Shown in pieces: positions 36,501 to 44,509 of a stretch of 64,000 bases of DNA (position 1 is the first letter of the stretch; each line of letters begins with the position of its first letter). The notes under the pieces were generated by a model, which saw only the letters and a list, made by a program, of their open reading frames with translations, did no database searches and had not been told where the DNA came from. The translations under genes and the position numbers were made by a program. Origin of the DNA: CAZMNY01 sp964567745 (GTDB lineage Bacteria > Planctomycetota > Planctomycetia > Pirellulales > Pirellulaceae); NCBI GenBank assembly GCA_964567745.1, contig CAZMNY010000007.1:201836-265835 (forward strand), written 5' to 3'.

Positions 36501-37196
36501 GCGGTTGTGATGTGCACTCTGCTTTGGAGTCCGAGTGCAGGCTTGGTTTCGATGCTTCCCAACGTGTTTCCCGTCATCCTGATCTTCGGGGCGATGGGCT
36601 ATATCGGTCTGAAGGTCGACATCGGCACGATGATGACGGCCAGCGTGGCGATGGGCGTGGCGGTCGACGACACGATTCACTTTCTGATGTGGTTCCGCAA
36701 AGGCATCAAGCGAGGACTGGGGCGGTTAGATTCGATCGAGTTGGCTTACGAGCACGTCGCCACCGCGATGACTCAAACAACGCTCATCGGCGGACTCGGG
36801 CTCTCCGTGTTCTGGTTCAGCACGTTCACGCCAACTCAACGATTCGGCGTGATGATGCTGACTCTCTTGAGCGCTGCGTTGGTCGGCGACTTGGTCTTCT
36901 TGCCGGCCATCTTGGCCAGCCCAATCGGCAAGTTGTTTGGCCGCAAAGACACGCCGCTCCGACGTTCCGCAGCCGAGGCCGCCGCGTTGCAAGGTGCCGA
37001 TGACGTGGCCTTCGACGACGACACGAGCGACGCCTCGCCGTCCGGCGCAGTCGAGCCAGCGAGCGCGCAGGCATCCGCCTCAAGCGAGTCGTCGATCGGC
37101 GAGAATTCTAAGGGCGATGGGTGCGGTCAAGCGACGCCCCACAGCTCACTTGCCGCCGGCAAGCGACTCATCCGCCGCGACCGACCCCATTCGTAG
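33525..37196 (+). CDS. MMPL/RND-family exporter
   Basis: The 1223-residue protein has the two-fold RND layout. One N-terminal helix (AIVILCIIFFLIPFGL) is followed by a large soluble domain of about 390 residues, then a five-helix block (TLVKLVGFSALVGFILSY onward, with VYVLGLSGAVHIVNYYRDAV), a further helix at about 610, a second large soluble domain, and a final helix block with ASVAMGVAVDDTIHFLMWF. It probably moves lipids or hydrophobic molecules across the inner membrane with proton energy. The start is ATG 33525; a TTG 12 codons upstream is in frame. The C-terminal tail is long, acidic and low complexity. Confidence 0.88.
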   Translation: MSINPSRRRAIVILCIIFFLIPFGLRGARMAVQHVKNDPNDWLPSDFDETVELKWFAKHFISEKFAVITWADCRADDQSYQLFLKKLEPQINHQVGAVAGAMKSDDAELKKPRTEAERAREMGDRLGLFLTGDDHIGWGDYDDEKWLKGHDDAWYFITKKGELHKWSGKSGLVDGIVIGSRRFFGDRKARGEIVARVGQPSTPGKLNPYYKNPQMLTGRLFTSVLTGPQLLEQLTAEDGPLRQSIKSNLQEDLDVDVAATAMAYTRLTGALFGKAPHLDFDWTKEGFLKLLSDAKRVELPEDWDVVFEDHIDAYGLDKLRAATGFEREYHWGELFHYLEVEQPSRQTCIIANFSDLGKSDMARVVGRPILGKPAGLLLRIAEECEIKTQEPDHELRLGGPPVDNVAIDEEGTRTLVKLVGFSALVGFILSYMCFRSILVTIMVFLVGGVSAVISMAIVFYSGETADAILMSMPAVVYVLGLSGAVHIVNYYRDAVEDSGEDSAPWRALKIGWWPCTIAAFTTAIGLFSLYFSNIVPIRKFGLFSALGVLATLVLLFAYLPSALVTWPPGFKRGDRVRQQGSYTNWIESIVTRFWKRVCDFVIGNYTVVGTLCLLLTVGVGWGLTKIDTSVQLLKLFDPNAKIIGDYRWMEQNLGKLVPMELVIRVDPERTLAATGSDDSELQEDESIRLNLLERLELTDRVQRVVESQFGPAGTDDMGRGMSAATFFKLPEPAATTSGFSAAARTRSLMNRRLEESYSELLSMDYLRRDSEAAHTDSELWRISLRLGALNDVDYGRFAHDLKFVVEPVMSAYRYREDILAGLNKASPEKGFVGKRIVVLGMGKPEDPVESKASMGSRSPALQSAVCFSTLSDLLLIKGFDGRFAPTWHDPTASDAATELDAALEGADCIVLAGDADMYDVKALKANDKLVFVDAREHQFEIDLDGNVTKKTAAQRGDMIHVVYTGVVPVVYKAQRTLLVSLMNSIGWAFALIAVVMCTLLWSPSAGLVSMLPNVFPVILIFGAMGYIGLKVDIGTMMTASVAMGVAVDDTIHFLMWFRKGIKRGLGRLDSIELAYEHVATAMTQTTLIGGLGLSVFWFSTFTPTQRFGVMMLTLLSAALVGDLVFLPAILASPIGKLFGRKDTPLRRSAAEAAALQGADDVAFDDDTSDASPSGAVEPASAQASASSESSIGENSKGDGCGQATPHSSLAAGKRLIRRDRPHS

Positions 37197-37221
37197 GCCC
37201 CTGTCGCCAGTTGTCGCCAGC

Positions 37222-37250
37222 GTCGCCTTACGCTCCGCGAAAGTGGCGCA
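37222..37250 (+). repeat. Dispersed palindromic repeat, copy 4
   Basis: GTCGCCTTACGCTCCGCGAA followed by AGTGGCGCA lies just behind the MMPL gene. Two short GTCGCCAG copies precede it. Confidence 0.88.
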
Positions 37251-37410
37251 ACTTTCGTAGACAGGCCGTCAAGCAATGGTGACGTCTTGAAGCAACGGTT
37301 TTTCTCATGCAGCGCAATCTGGCTCGTCAGCTGCGGATTCTTACACTTCTATCTTCTTTGCATGTCATCGCGCTAGAAGAAGCAACCGGTTGCCGTTAAT
37401 AAAGGCGTGT

Positions 37411-37722
37411 TCATGATCTGCTTGACCTTCGGATCTGAGTCGGCTTGCCATTTCTCCACTCAATCCACATTCCGTGCCGCTGCCCAAGGTAGAACTTGCC
37501 GCTTGCCAACCCTGTTCCGTCGGCATTCCAGAATCTCCACTTACCGTGTCGATAGTTCCGATGAAAATCGCCGCAAGCTATTTTGACACCTTCGGCCGAC
37601 CAGAAGATGACTCGCCCATGCCGACAGTTTGCAGGCACTTCATTCGCGTCCAGAAGGTCCGGGGCGTCATTCAAGTTAGTCGGGTCATGCTTGCGGGAAA
37701 GGCGTATTTCCGCGCAAAACAT
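37411..37722 (-). CDS. MORN/YwqK-like repeat protein (103 aa)
   Basis: The peptide contains three MORN-type units: HGRVIFWSAEGVKIACGDFH, RHGKWRFWNADGTGLASG and QRHGMWIEWRNGKPTQ. YwqK-like antitoxins and other MORN proteins share this pattern. The first 35 residues do not. Its start overlaps the end of the preceding reading frame (stop at 37685) by 38 bp. No good ribosome site is seen. It may be a fragment of a longer MORN protein. Confidence 0.6.
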   Translation of the reverse strand: MFCAEIRLSRKHDPTNLNDAPDLLDANEVPANCRHGRVIFWSAEGVKIACGDFHRNYRHGKWRFWNADGTGLASGKFYLGQRHGMWIEWRNGKPTQIRRSSRS

Positions 37723-37933
37723 GATCGTACGCGCCTGTTAACTGCGTAGCCCTTCTGGGACGCAGCGCCAGAACTCGCATGAGTTGCGAAATGCGCCGAA
37801 TGTTGTCAGGCGTGGTTGGTAGACAAATGTCAGTTTTTGATAGGAAGTTTGAACCGTAGTACGCACGACTAAAAGCTGTCGGTGAAAGCAGCTGTTCCAA
37901 CGCGCGATCCAGATTCTCAAAGTCCCGAGTCAT
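37685..37933 (-). CDS. Small hypothetical protein (82 aa)
   Basis: ATG 37933 is preceded by GAGGG at an ideal distance. That GAGGG overlaps the stop of the STN-like gene (GTG TGA GGG), which suggests translational coupling. The protein (MTRDFENLDRALEQLL...) is helical, with no membrane segment and no recognised domain. It ends inside the start of the MORN-like gene. The strong ribosome site argues that it is real. Confidence 0.55.
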   Translation of the reverse strand: MTRDFENLDRALEQLLSPTAFSRAYYGSNFLSKTDICLPTTPDNIRRISQLMRVLALRPRRATQLTGAYDHVLRGNTPFPQA

Positions 37934-37941
37934 ATCGACCC

Positions 37942-38721
37942 TCACACATAGCCGCGACTCCTTAGGTTGCCGGCCGACGAGGCCGAGTCGCACGTGCCCC
38001 AACACACGTCGAACGTAACGTGATCTGATCTGGAAGCAAAGTCGTCGATCGTGTAGTAGATCGGCTTGTACTGACTCACGACACGCGCCTCCCAAGCCAG
38101 TCGTGTCTCTTGCTGCCCTGGGTAGACGAAGACGTTGATCTGATATTCACGGCGAATCGCATCAGCCAAATCACCGACCGTCGACACATGCCCAAGATTC
38201 GCTGTCGGAGTCAACAGTGCTTCATGAATGCGACTCTCCTCGTCGCTGCCGACAAGAAGCATCCGGCGTTGAGTTCGACTGGCGAGTAATTCGTTCGCCG
38301 TCCGATACTCTTCGTTCATTCGGTGATGATCGGCCCATGTATCGACAGTGATTGCAAACGGCCCAGACGAATCGAAGTCGGCCCACGTGCGACCCCGGCT
38401 CGTTGCAAGTCTATCGGCTCTTGACCACTGCGGGCGTTTGGCTAAACACAGATCCGACGATGACACGTTGCGGGCGGCGTTGTGAATGACAACAACTCCA
38501 TCCACAACGCGCGCCAAATACCCGATTTGCCACAGGACCAAGTTAAGCGCCGCAATTCGCCTCATGCGATGAAACGTGTTGTCGATGCAAACTGATTCAT
38601 ACGACGCGAGGTCTTGCTCATTGAGAAACTCAACGGCGTATGGGACATCATCCCCCAGCACCAGATCGACCGCCTCGCGTACCGAAGCGTCGCTGAAATT
38701 CAAGTCGATAGGCTCACACAA
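37942..38721 (-). CDS. STN-like (secretin/TonB short N-terminal) protein, possibly a fragment
   Basis: Residues 4-85 read like the STN repeat fold: PIDLNFSDASVREAVDLVLG, YAVEFLNEQDLA, NLVLWQIGYLARVVDGVVVI. A second, weaker unit is near STVGDLADAIRREYQINVFV. Such repeats occur in secretin pilotins and in planctomycete exported proteins. The only start in frame is TTG 38721, with no signal peptide, because a stop lies 17 bp further upstream. This suggests the 5' part has been shifted into the neighbouring frame (38714-39172). Confidence 0.55.
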   Translation of the reverse strand: MCEPIDLNFSDASVREAVDLVLGDDVPYAVEFLNEQDLASYESVCIDNTFHRMRRIAALNLVLWQIGYLARVVDGVVVIHNAARNVSSSDLCLAKRPQWSRADRLATSRGRTWADFDSSGPFAITVDTWADHHRMNEEYRTANELLASRTQRRMLLVGSDEESRIHEALLTPTANLGHVSTVGDLADAIRREYQINVFVYPGQQETRLAWEARVVSQYKPIYYTIDDFASRSDHVTFDVCWGTCDSASSAGNLRSRGYV

Positions 38722-39172
38722 GTGCTCGTCGACGCTCTGAATTCATTACTCTTCGCAGTCTAAACTTGCTTGACGCGAAAGCGACGCCCGCCTGTGGGTT
38801 CAACTCGGCGAGCGTTAACTGCTGACGTCGGCTGGCGGACAACACGGCTAAATTGCCTTTGACGGACAGTCGGCTGGTCTTGTTGACGTCAACAGTCGAC
38901 GAACCACGTGGCGCTAGTGTAGGACTAGGCGTGCGAAGTATCGTTCCGAGAAAAGGACGATCATGATGTTCGCTGAGACTCCATAACGCAGGACCGTCGA
39001 TCACGTTGTGTACTCGAGTTGGTACGTCGAGTGGCAACTCGTTTTCAAGCGCAACGAAGATTTCGTTGTCGTCTCGGCTTAGCTGAAGCGACGACGGAAC
39101 ATTCTCTAAAATAATTCGGGCTAGCGACTCAAAGGGGAACTCGATAGGCGTCCAGTTTGATTTCGGTATGGC
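38714..39172 (-). pseudogene. Probable 5' part of the STN-like gene, out of frame
   Basis: This frame runs from a stop at 39173 to a stop at 38714 and reads like protein (PFESLARIILENVPSSLQLS, DDNEIFVALENELPLDV). It has no normal start codon before TTG 39037. It overlaps the 3' end of the 39129-39518 gene and ends just where the STN frame begins. A single frameshift near 38720 would join the two into one longer protein. A sequencing error or a true pseudogene are both possible. Confidence 0.45.
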
Positions 39173-39518
39173 TTAGTCGGTTCTCAAAGATCTTCGCCGC
39201 GCTCGGCGCGTAGCGAAGGCGAAAACCATGCTTTGCCATCAACGCATCCAATTCGGCGTCGGCATACTCGTCCTCGACGGTTAAAGTCTGCGGTTCGTCG
39301 AGGCAAGAGGGGTTGTCGGACGGATTTTCGAATCGCGAATCGCCGAGAATGTAGGCCCAGGGCCGCACGTGATGGAGGTCCATGCACATCCAAGCCGCAA
39401 TGATCATCAGCGCTATGGCAATGATCCGCCTGAGCCAGCGCCGCCAGCGGGGATTGTCGTGCTGTTCCGACATGTCTCGCTCGTCCCATTGGCCCTTGAT
39501 ACCGCAAGTCTCAGTCAT
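39129..39518 (-). CDS. Small membrane protein
   Basis: The 129-residue product has one membrane helix (IIAIALMIIAAWMCMDLHHV, about 31-50) after a basic N-terminus (RWRRWLRR), then a soluble tail (TVEDEYADAELDALMAKHGFRL). Starts at 39518 or 39473 are both possible; the second gives a shorter positively charged N-terminus. The function is unknown. Confidence 0.6.
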   Translation of the reverse strand: MTETCGIKGQWDERDMSEQHDNPRWRRWLRRIIAIALMIIAAWMCMDLHHVRPWAYILGDSRFENPSDNPSCLDEPQTLTVEDEYADAELDALMAKHGFRLRYAPSAAKIFENRLSHTEIKLDAYRVPL

Positions 39519-39629
39519 AGCTTACCGGATCGACGCGCCGACTCTCGCGCAACTAGCGACAAAAGGCCGATATGGTGAGGCGTTTAGCCGGAGAGACTGG
39601 CATGAGCTTGACTCAAGCTGGCGAGGCCG

Positions 39630-39658
39630 CGCGCTACTTTCGCGGAGCGAATGGCGAC
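39630..39658 (-). repeat. Dispersed palindromic repeat, copy 5 (inverted)
   Basis: GCGCTACTTTCGCGGAGCGA followed by ATGGCGAC is the reverse orientation of the other copies. It lies just beyond the 3' end of the ketosynthase gene. Confidence 0.85.
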
Positions 39659-39685
39659 GGACGAAAGGCGTCGGGCTAGCGAGGG

Positions 39686-40954
39686 CTAGTTTTCGGCGGA
39701 GATGACGATGGCGGATGTTTGACCGCCGATCGATTGGCTGAGCGCCATCGCGTGGGACTTCTCGACTGGCTTGGCGGCGCCGGCGATTACGTTGATCGGG
39801 CAGTCGGGATCGGGCGACTGATAGTTGAGTGTGAAAGGCGTTTGGCCTTCACTGAGTGCGAGCACGCTGGCGGCCAGTTCGACGGCTCCGCCGCCTGCGC
39901 CGAGGTTGCCGAATAAGCTCTTTGGCGCCGTGACCGGAACGTCGCCGCAGATGTCGCGAATCGCCTGCGCTTCGGCGCGGTCCTCGTCGATCGAACTCAT
40001 GCCATGAGCATTGACGTGATCGATCTGCTTGATGTCGATTCCCGCCGAGCTTAACGCGACTTGCATTGAACTGCGAACGCCATCGCCGGTTGGCTTCCGC
40101 CCGTGTTGCCGGTCTTCAAACGTATTTCCGTATCCGCAAATTTGAGCCAGCGGTTTGGCACCGCGCGCCTCGGCATGGCTCCGCGTTTCCAGAATAAACG
40201 CCGCGCTTCCCTCGCCATTAACGACGCCGTCTCGATCGGCGGCGAACGGACGACAAGCGCCGGCCGGGTCATCGACTCGACGTGAAAGCGTCAGCTCTCC
40301 GCGATACGCCATCAGCGTGGGACTCAATCGATTGCCGACTCCCCCGGCGATCATCACGTCAGCCATTCCTCGCCGCATGATTCCCACGCACTCGGACAAC
40401 GCGATCAAGCTTGAGGCGTCACCATCGACAATCGTATTGTTCGGGCCTCGGCCATCGTAGGCGATGCCGACATGGCAGGCGGTCATGTTGGGCAAGAACC
40501 GCAACATCCAGAGCGGGTACATCTTGGCTTGAGCCAGTTCACCAAACAATTCGTGTTGAAACTCGCCGCCGGTCTGCGAATCGCGGAACACGTCAGCGAG
40601 TGAATCGAGGCCGCAGTAAAGCATCTCGGTTCCGTAGACAACGCCTAGTCGATCTGGGTCGAGGGCCGAGGAGTCGAGGCTGGCGTCGTCGACCGCCAAC
40701 GCAGCCGCCGAGAATCCCATTTGGACCTCGCGGCACATGACCTTCAAACTCTTTCGCGGTTTGACGTATTTCTTAGGCTCGAAGCCGTCCACTTCGCCGC
40801 CAAATCGAACCTCGTATGCGGTGTTGGCGAGCGCGTTCAGATCGCGTATGCCGGACTGGCCCGCAACAAGCGAAGCCCAAAATTCTGATCGGCCAATTCC
40901 GATCGGGCTGACCACCCCAACGCCCGTGATCAAAATGTCGTCAGCTGTTGTCAT
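39686..40954 (-). CDS. Beta-ketoacyl synthase-like protein lacking the active-site Cys
   Basis: The fold is a KAS I/II-type thiolase fold: ITGVGVVSPIGIGRSEFWASL at the N-terminus, GRGPNNTIVDGDASSLIAL in the nucleophile-elbow region, DHVNAHGMSSIDEDRAEAQA and KSLFGNLGAGGGAVELAA. The catalytic Cys expected in the TAC-like position is Asp179. His317 is kept, but the second active-site His (usually GH) is Asn350. So this is unlikely to condense acyl chains itself; it resembles the chain-length-factor partners of type II polyketide synthases in having lost the Cys. The 422-residue length is normal. No active partner KAS is adjacent. Confidence 0.88.
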   Translation of the reverse strand: MTTADDILITGVGVVSPIGIGRSEFWASLVAGQSGIRDLNALANTAYEVRFGGEVDGFEPKKYVKPRKSLKVMCREVQMGFSAAALAVDDASLDSSALDPDRLGVVYGTEMLYCGLDSLADVFRDSQTGGEFQHELFGELAQAKMYPLWMLRFLPNMTACHVGIAYDGRGPNNTIVDGDASSLIALSECVGIMRRGMADVMIAGGVGNRLSPTLMAYRGELTLSRRVDDPAGACRPFAADRDGVVNGEGSAAFILETRSHAEARGAKPLAQICGYGNTFEDRQHGRKPTGDGVRSSMQVALSSAGIDIKQIDHVNAHGMSSIDEDRAEAQAIRDICGDVPVTAPKSLFGNLGAGGGAVELAASVLALSEGQTPFTLNYQSPDPDCPINVIAGAAKPVEKSHAMALSQSIGGQTSAIVISAEN

Positions 40955-41245
40955 CGGCGGATTAGCTTGAAGGGGATCTGAGTGGATTTTACGAGGTATT
41001 TCGCCAATTGATTACATCGGCTCGTTGGCCGCCAATCCGTCGGCAAAAGTCCATCGGGCAGCCGTTGTCCCCATGTTTTCCCCAACGAGCGTTCGGCTCC
41101 GACCGTCAGACGGTGCCCGCAGCACGAAATTGTGCAATTCTTGGCGCCATTTGAGCATTATTCGGCCTTGCCGACGGCGAGGGGCGACAAGGCCGATACT
41201 ATGCGTAGGACCGGTATTGAGCAAGGGTGAGCGGCCGCCGGAAGC

Positions 41246-41677
41246 CTAAATCTGCATGCACCAGAAACACCAGCCGAGCCAGCCGAGATGCAGCCCAAAT
41301 CGAAGCCATCGACGCCAAATCGGCATCTTCAAATTGGGGATGGAGTTCCCCGCGAAGGCGACCCGCGCATTCACGGGCAAAACGATGCAGTAGAGAACGA
41401 AGCAGACATAGGCGGCGACGCGACGCGTCGTAGGAAACAGCAGCGCCACACCGCTCAAAATACGGGCAGCGACGCTGATGCGAATGACGAGCGGCTTGTT
41501 GGGAATCCAATCCTGCATGATCTGCTCGTAGCCAGACTCGTTGACGATATGCTCGACGCCGCTCAGGATCATGCCGATGGCCAACGCAATGAATGGTCGA
41601 GCAAGCGGGCTCGACCAATCGGCGGGCAGGCGTTGCATGACGCCATAGGCGATCGCGACGATGAACAAGATCTCCAA
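41246..41677 (-). CDS. DoxX-like membrane protein
   Basis: The 143-residue protein has four hydrophobic segments: FIVAIAYGVM, FIALAIGMILSGVEHI, ARILSGVALLFPTTRRVAAY with CFVLYCIVLPVNARVAF, and FGLHLGWLGWCFWCM. The LLFPTTR and PVNARV blocks and the WRRWLRF near the C-terminus match the DoxX layout. DoxX proteins are linked to respiratory or quinone functions in other organisms; that is not evidence here. It starts at ATG 41677. Confidence 0.7.
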   Translation of the reverse strand: MEILFIVAIAYGVMQRLPADWSSPLARPFIALAIGMILSGVEHIVNESGYEQIMQDWIPNKPLVIRISVAARILSGVALLFPTTRRVAAYVCFVLYCIVLPVNARVAFAGNSIPNLKMPIWRRWLRFGLHLGWLGWCFWCMQI

Positions 41678-41792
41678 CCTGCAAACTCCCTTACTTATTC
41701 TTTAACCGCCAGCTTGAGTTATTCACATTCGAATTAGCTCCAACACATATCTTCGCCGCCCGCGTTTGGGCGAGGTAAAATAGCGGCGAACG

Positions 41793-42938
41793 TCAAGTTG
41801 CTTCGCCATTCTGTTCGAGCGGCTTCCAGTCGTACATACGATAGGTCTTTTCTAACATGGCGCCGCCTCGCTTGAGTGACTTGTACGACAGCGTGTTGCT
41901 CTCCAACACCCACGAGAACTCCACCTCTTGAATACCCCAAGCCAAGATGTCGGGAACGAGTCGCGCCATGGCGACAAGCCCGACTCCCCACTTCTGATAT
42001 TCCGGCACCACATTGGTGCTCATCAGGCGCACTTTGGGGATCTTTTTGCGATTCCAGAGTAGACGGATGAAGCCGAAGGGGAACAGTCGGCCGTTGATGG
42101 CCTTGATGCGAGGGTTGTAGTCGAGCAACGCGAACACGGCGCCAATCGGTCTGCCATCGACCTCGGCGACGCTTGTCATTTCGGGAACGATCAGGTGCTT
42201 AAGGGACTTGCTCATGTGGTCGATTTCACCTTCCATGAGAGGTACGAATCCCCACGTTCCACCGAGCGACTGATTGTAGACGTCGAGGAACATTCGCACC
42301 TCTTTGTCAAAATTCTTGGTGTTCATCTGCCGAATCTTGACGTTGAAGCGCCGAGTCGCCTCTTCGATGACAAATTCGAGTTTCTTGTCGAGGGAATCGA
42401 GCATTTCGACATGACCCCAGAAGGCCGCCATGTCCTCCACTTTTTCAAACCCGACGCTTTCAAGAAGCTGACCGTAATACGGAAGGTTATAGGTCATCAT
42501 GAACGTGGGCCGTTTGTCGTACCCGTCGATTAACAGTCCGCATTCGTAATTGAGGGACGGGTTGGCCGGTCCGCGTACGATCGTCGCGCCCCTTTCGGCC
42601 AGCCAAGTCCGAACTTCAGCGAACAGCGCTTTGGCGATCTCTTCGTTATCTTCCGACTCGAAGAATCCAAAGAAGCCGACGGGCTCTTCGTGCCGCTCGA
42701 TGTGGCCTCGATTCAAGATCGCGGCGACTCGACCAACCACCTGACCATCCGAGTAAGCCAGGAACGTCTGAATTTCGTTGGTCTCATAGAACGGGTGCTT
42801 TGTGAAGCCGAGCAGTTCTTTATGGTTTTGCAGGAGCGGCGGCACCCATTGAGGCGTGTCGCGATAAAGCCTCCAGGGCAGATCGAGGAATTGTTTTTGA
42901 TCGGCCTTGGACGCGACCGGCTTGACCGTAATGCTCAT
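41793..42938 (-). CDS. GNAT-like N-acyltransferase protein
   Basis: The product, about 381 residues, begins MSITVKPVASKADQKQFLDL at ATG 42938, which has GGAG six bases ahead. Two segments resemble acetyltransferase folds: TFLAYSDGQVVGRVAAIL (about 55-80) and, near the C-terminus, STNVVPEYQKWGVGLVAM with FSWVLESNTLSYKSLKRGGA, a GNAT-like acetyl-CoA loop. The in-frame extension to 43085 seems unused. The acyl donor and target are unknown. Confidence 0.8.
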   Translation of the reverse strand: MSITVKPVASKADQKQFLDLPWRLYRDTPQWVPPLLQNHKELLGFTKHPFYETNEIQTFLAYSDGQVVGRVAAILNRGHIERHEEPVGFFGFFESEDNEEIAKALFAEVRTWLAERGATIVRGPANPSLNYECGLLIDGYDKRPTFMMTYNLPYYGQLLESVGFEKVEDMAAFWGHVEMLDSLDKKLEFVIEEATRRFNVKIRQMNTKNFDKEVRMFLDVYNQSLGGTWGFVPLMEGEIDHMSKSLKHLIVPEMTSVAEVDGRPIGAVFALLDYNPRIKAINGRLFPFGFIRLLWNRKKIPKVRLMSTNVVPEYQKWGVGLVAMARLVPDILAWGIQEVEFSWVLESNTLSYKSLKRGGAMLEKTYRMYDWKPLEQNGEAT

Positions 42939-43267
42939 CAATACTCCAGTGCTCCGCGCCGCGTAAATCTGCGCGAAAGGGACGTAAGAAAGGGGAACAC
43001 GTCCATCGGGCGGGAAACTGTCCGGCGTCGTGCGGATTATGGTTGAGCCCGCGAATTGGGAGGACTCCCGTTTCTCGTCCTCCAAACGACTCAGACTGTC
43101 CCTAATACTCTGACCGGACCGCGATACATCGTCAAGCGTCGCCGCCCGGCCGCGTTCCAGGTCGGCGCTTACAAGGTCCGACTCCTCGGTTATGCTTGCG
43201 GTGAAATCGACACCTGTTGAAACGAACGAATGAGTCGAGACGTTGTGCGGATAGGGAGCCGTAGGCG
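42939..43267. other. Divergent promoter region, 330 bp
   Basis: This separates the minus-strand GNAT-like gene and the plus-strand SDR gene. I see no gene or clear regulatory motif. It is the likely location of both promoters. Confidence 0.5.
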
Positions 43268-44254
43268 ATGAGATGTTTGGTTACAGGCGGTACGGGTTTG
43301 CTAGGCAACAATTTGGTGAGGAAGTTGGTTGAGCGAGGCGAGCAGGTCCGAGTCTTGTCACGCACCGCGACGACGTCCGAATCGCTTGAGAATCTTGATG
43401 TCGAGCGAGTCGACTGCGACATTTGCGATGACGATGGCTTGGCTGAGGCGATGAATGGCGTGGAAGCCGTTTATCATTGCGCCGCATCGGTTCGAATCGG
43501 CTGGACTGGCGGCGAAGAGTTTGAACGAGTCAACGTGCTTGGGTCGGAGTGCGTCGCGCGGGCCGCCATGCGCCAGCACGCGCGGATGCTTCACGTGTCG
43601 ACAGCCAGCGCCCTTGGCGTTGGTTGGTGGGACCGGCCTGCCAACGAAGAGGATTCGAATCCGGATATCACCGAATGCCCCTATGTCACTTCGAAGCGGA
43701 AATCGGCCGAGAAGATCGAAGAGCTCGTCGAACTGGAGAACGCCGACATCGTGATCGTGCTGCCCGGTTTCATGCTGGGGCCATGGGACTGGAAACCTTC
43801 ATCGGGCGAAATGTTGCTCGATGTCGCCGCCGGCAAGCTCGGTGCAACTCCCACGGGCGGGATCAGTCTGTGTGATGTGCGCGACGTGGCCGATGGAGCG
43901 ATCTGCGCGATGGAGCAAGGCGTTGCGGGAAGGCAATACATCATGGCGGGCCACAACATGCGCTACCGCGAGGCATGGGACATGTTCGCGGCGTTGACGA
44001 ACCGGCACGCGCCGCGTTTTCTGCTCGGTCCCGTCGCTCGCTTCATCGGCGCAGTCGGCAGCGATTTTGTGACTTGGGCTCGTGGCCGTGAACCGCTGGC
44101 CAACTCCGCAGCGATCAACTTTTCGGCACTTCCGCAGTTTTACAGTAGCGACCGAGCAGTGGCTGAACTCGGCTATTCCATTCGCCGCGCCGAGAAGACG
44201 GTTGAAGACGCTTGGGATTGGTTTGTCGCCCACGGATACGCGAAAGGAATTTGA
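43268..44254 (+). CDS. Extended short-chain dehydrogenase (NAD-dependent epimerase/dehydratase family)
   Basis: The N-terminus MRCLVTGGTGLLGNNLV is a Rossmann dinucleotide motif (GxxGxxG). Further on come VYHCAASVRIGW, STASALGVGWW and the active-site YVTSKRKSAEK (YxxxK). The C-terminal part (NMRYREAWDMFAALTNRHAP) resembles flavanone-reductase or 3-beta-HSD-type extended SDRs. At 328 residues it is normal. The substrate is unknown; a sugar nucleotide, sterol or hopanoid intermediate are possibilities. It stands alone. Confidence 0.87.
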   Translation: MRCLVTGGTGLLGNNLVRKLVERGEQVRVLSRTATTSESLENLDVERVDCDICDDDGLAEAMNGVEAVYHCAASVRIGWTGGEEFERVNVLGSECVARAAMRQHARMLHVSTASALGVGWWDRPANEEDSNPDITECPYVTSKRKSAEKIEELVELENADIVIVLPGFMLGPWDWKPSSGEMLLDVAAGKLGATPTGGISLCDVRDVADGAICAMEQGVAGRQYIMAGHNMRYREAWDMFAALTNRHAPRFLLGPVARFIGAVGSDFVTWARGREPLANSAAINFSALPQFYSSDRAVAELGYSIRRAEKTVEDAWDWFVAHGYAKGI

Positions 44255-44411
44255 ATCTCGCGGTCGCGAAAAGCTACACTGAATCATACCCTTGCACCCA
44301 ATACTCACTCGCAGCGAACTAAATGAAGACGGCAAGCCAACGCGGGCGAATCGGCGCAAATCGACGACTTGAGCGGCGACATTGCAAGCATGGCCCGAAA
44401 AAAGCCCGATC

Positions 44412-44439
44412 GTCGCCTTTCGCTCTGCGAAAGTAGCGT
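44412..44439 (+). repeat. Dispersed palindromic repeat, copy 6
   Basis: GTCGCCTTTCGCTCTGCGAA followed by AGTAGCGT is a slightly decayed copy, with two changes in the right arm (CTCTGCG and AGTAGCG), located between the SDR gene and the giant minus-strand gene. Confidence 0.8.
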
Positions 44440-44509
44440 CAGAGGCGAATCGGGTTCAAACGTTGTCCCAAAGGACAACGCTGCTCTACCGGTACGACCC
44501 CAACGAGCT

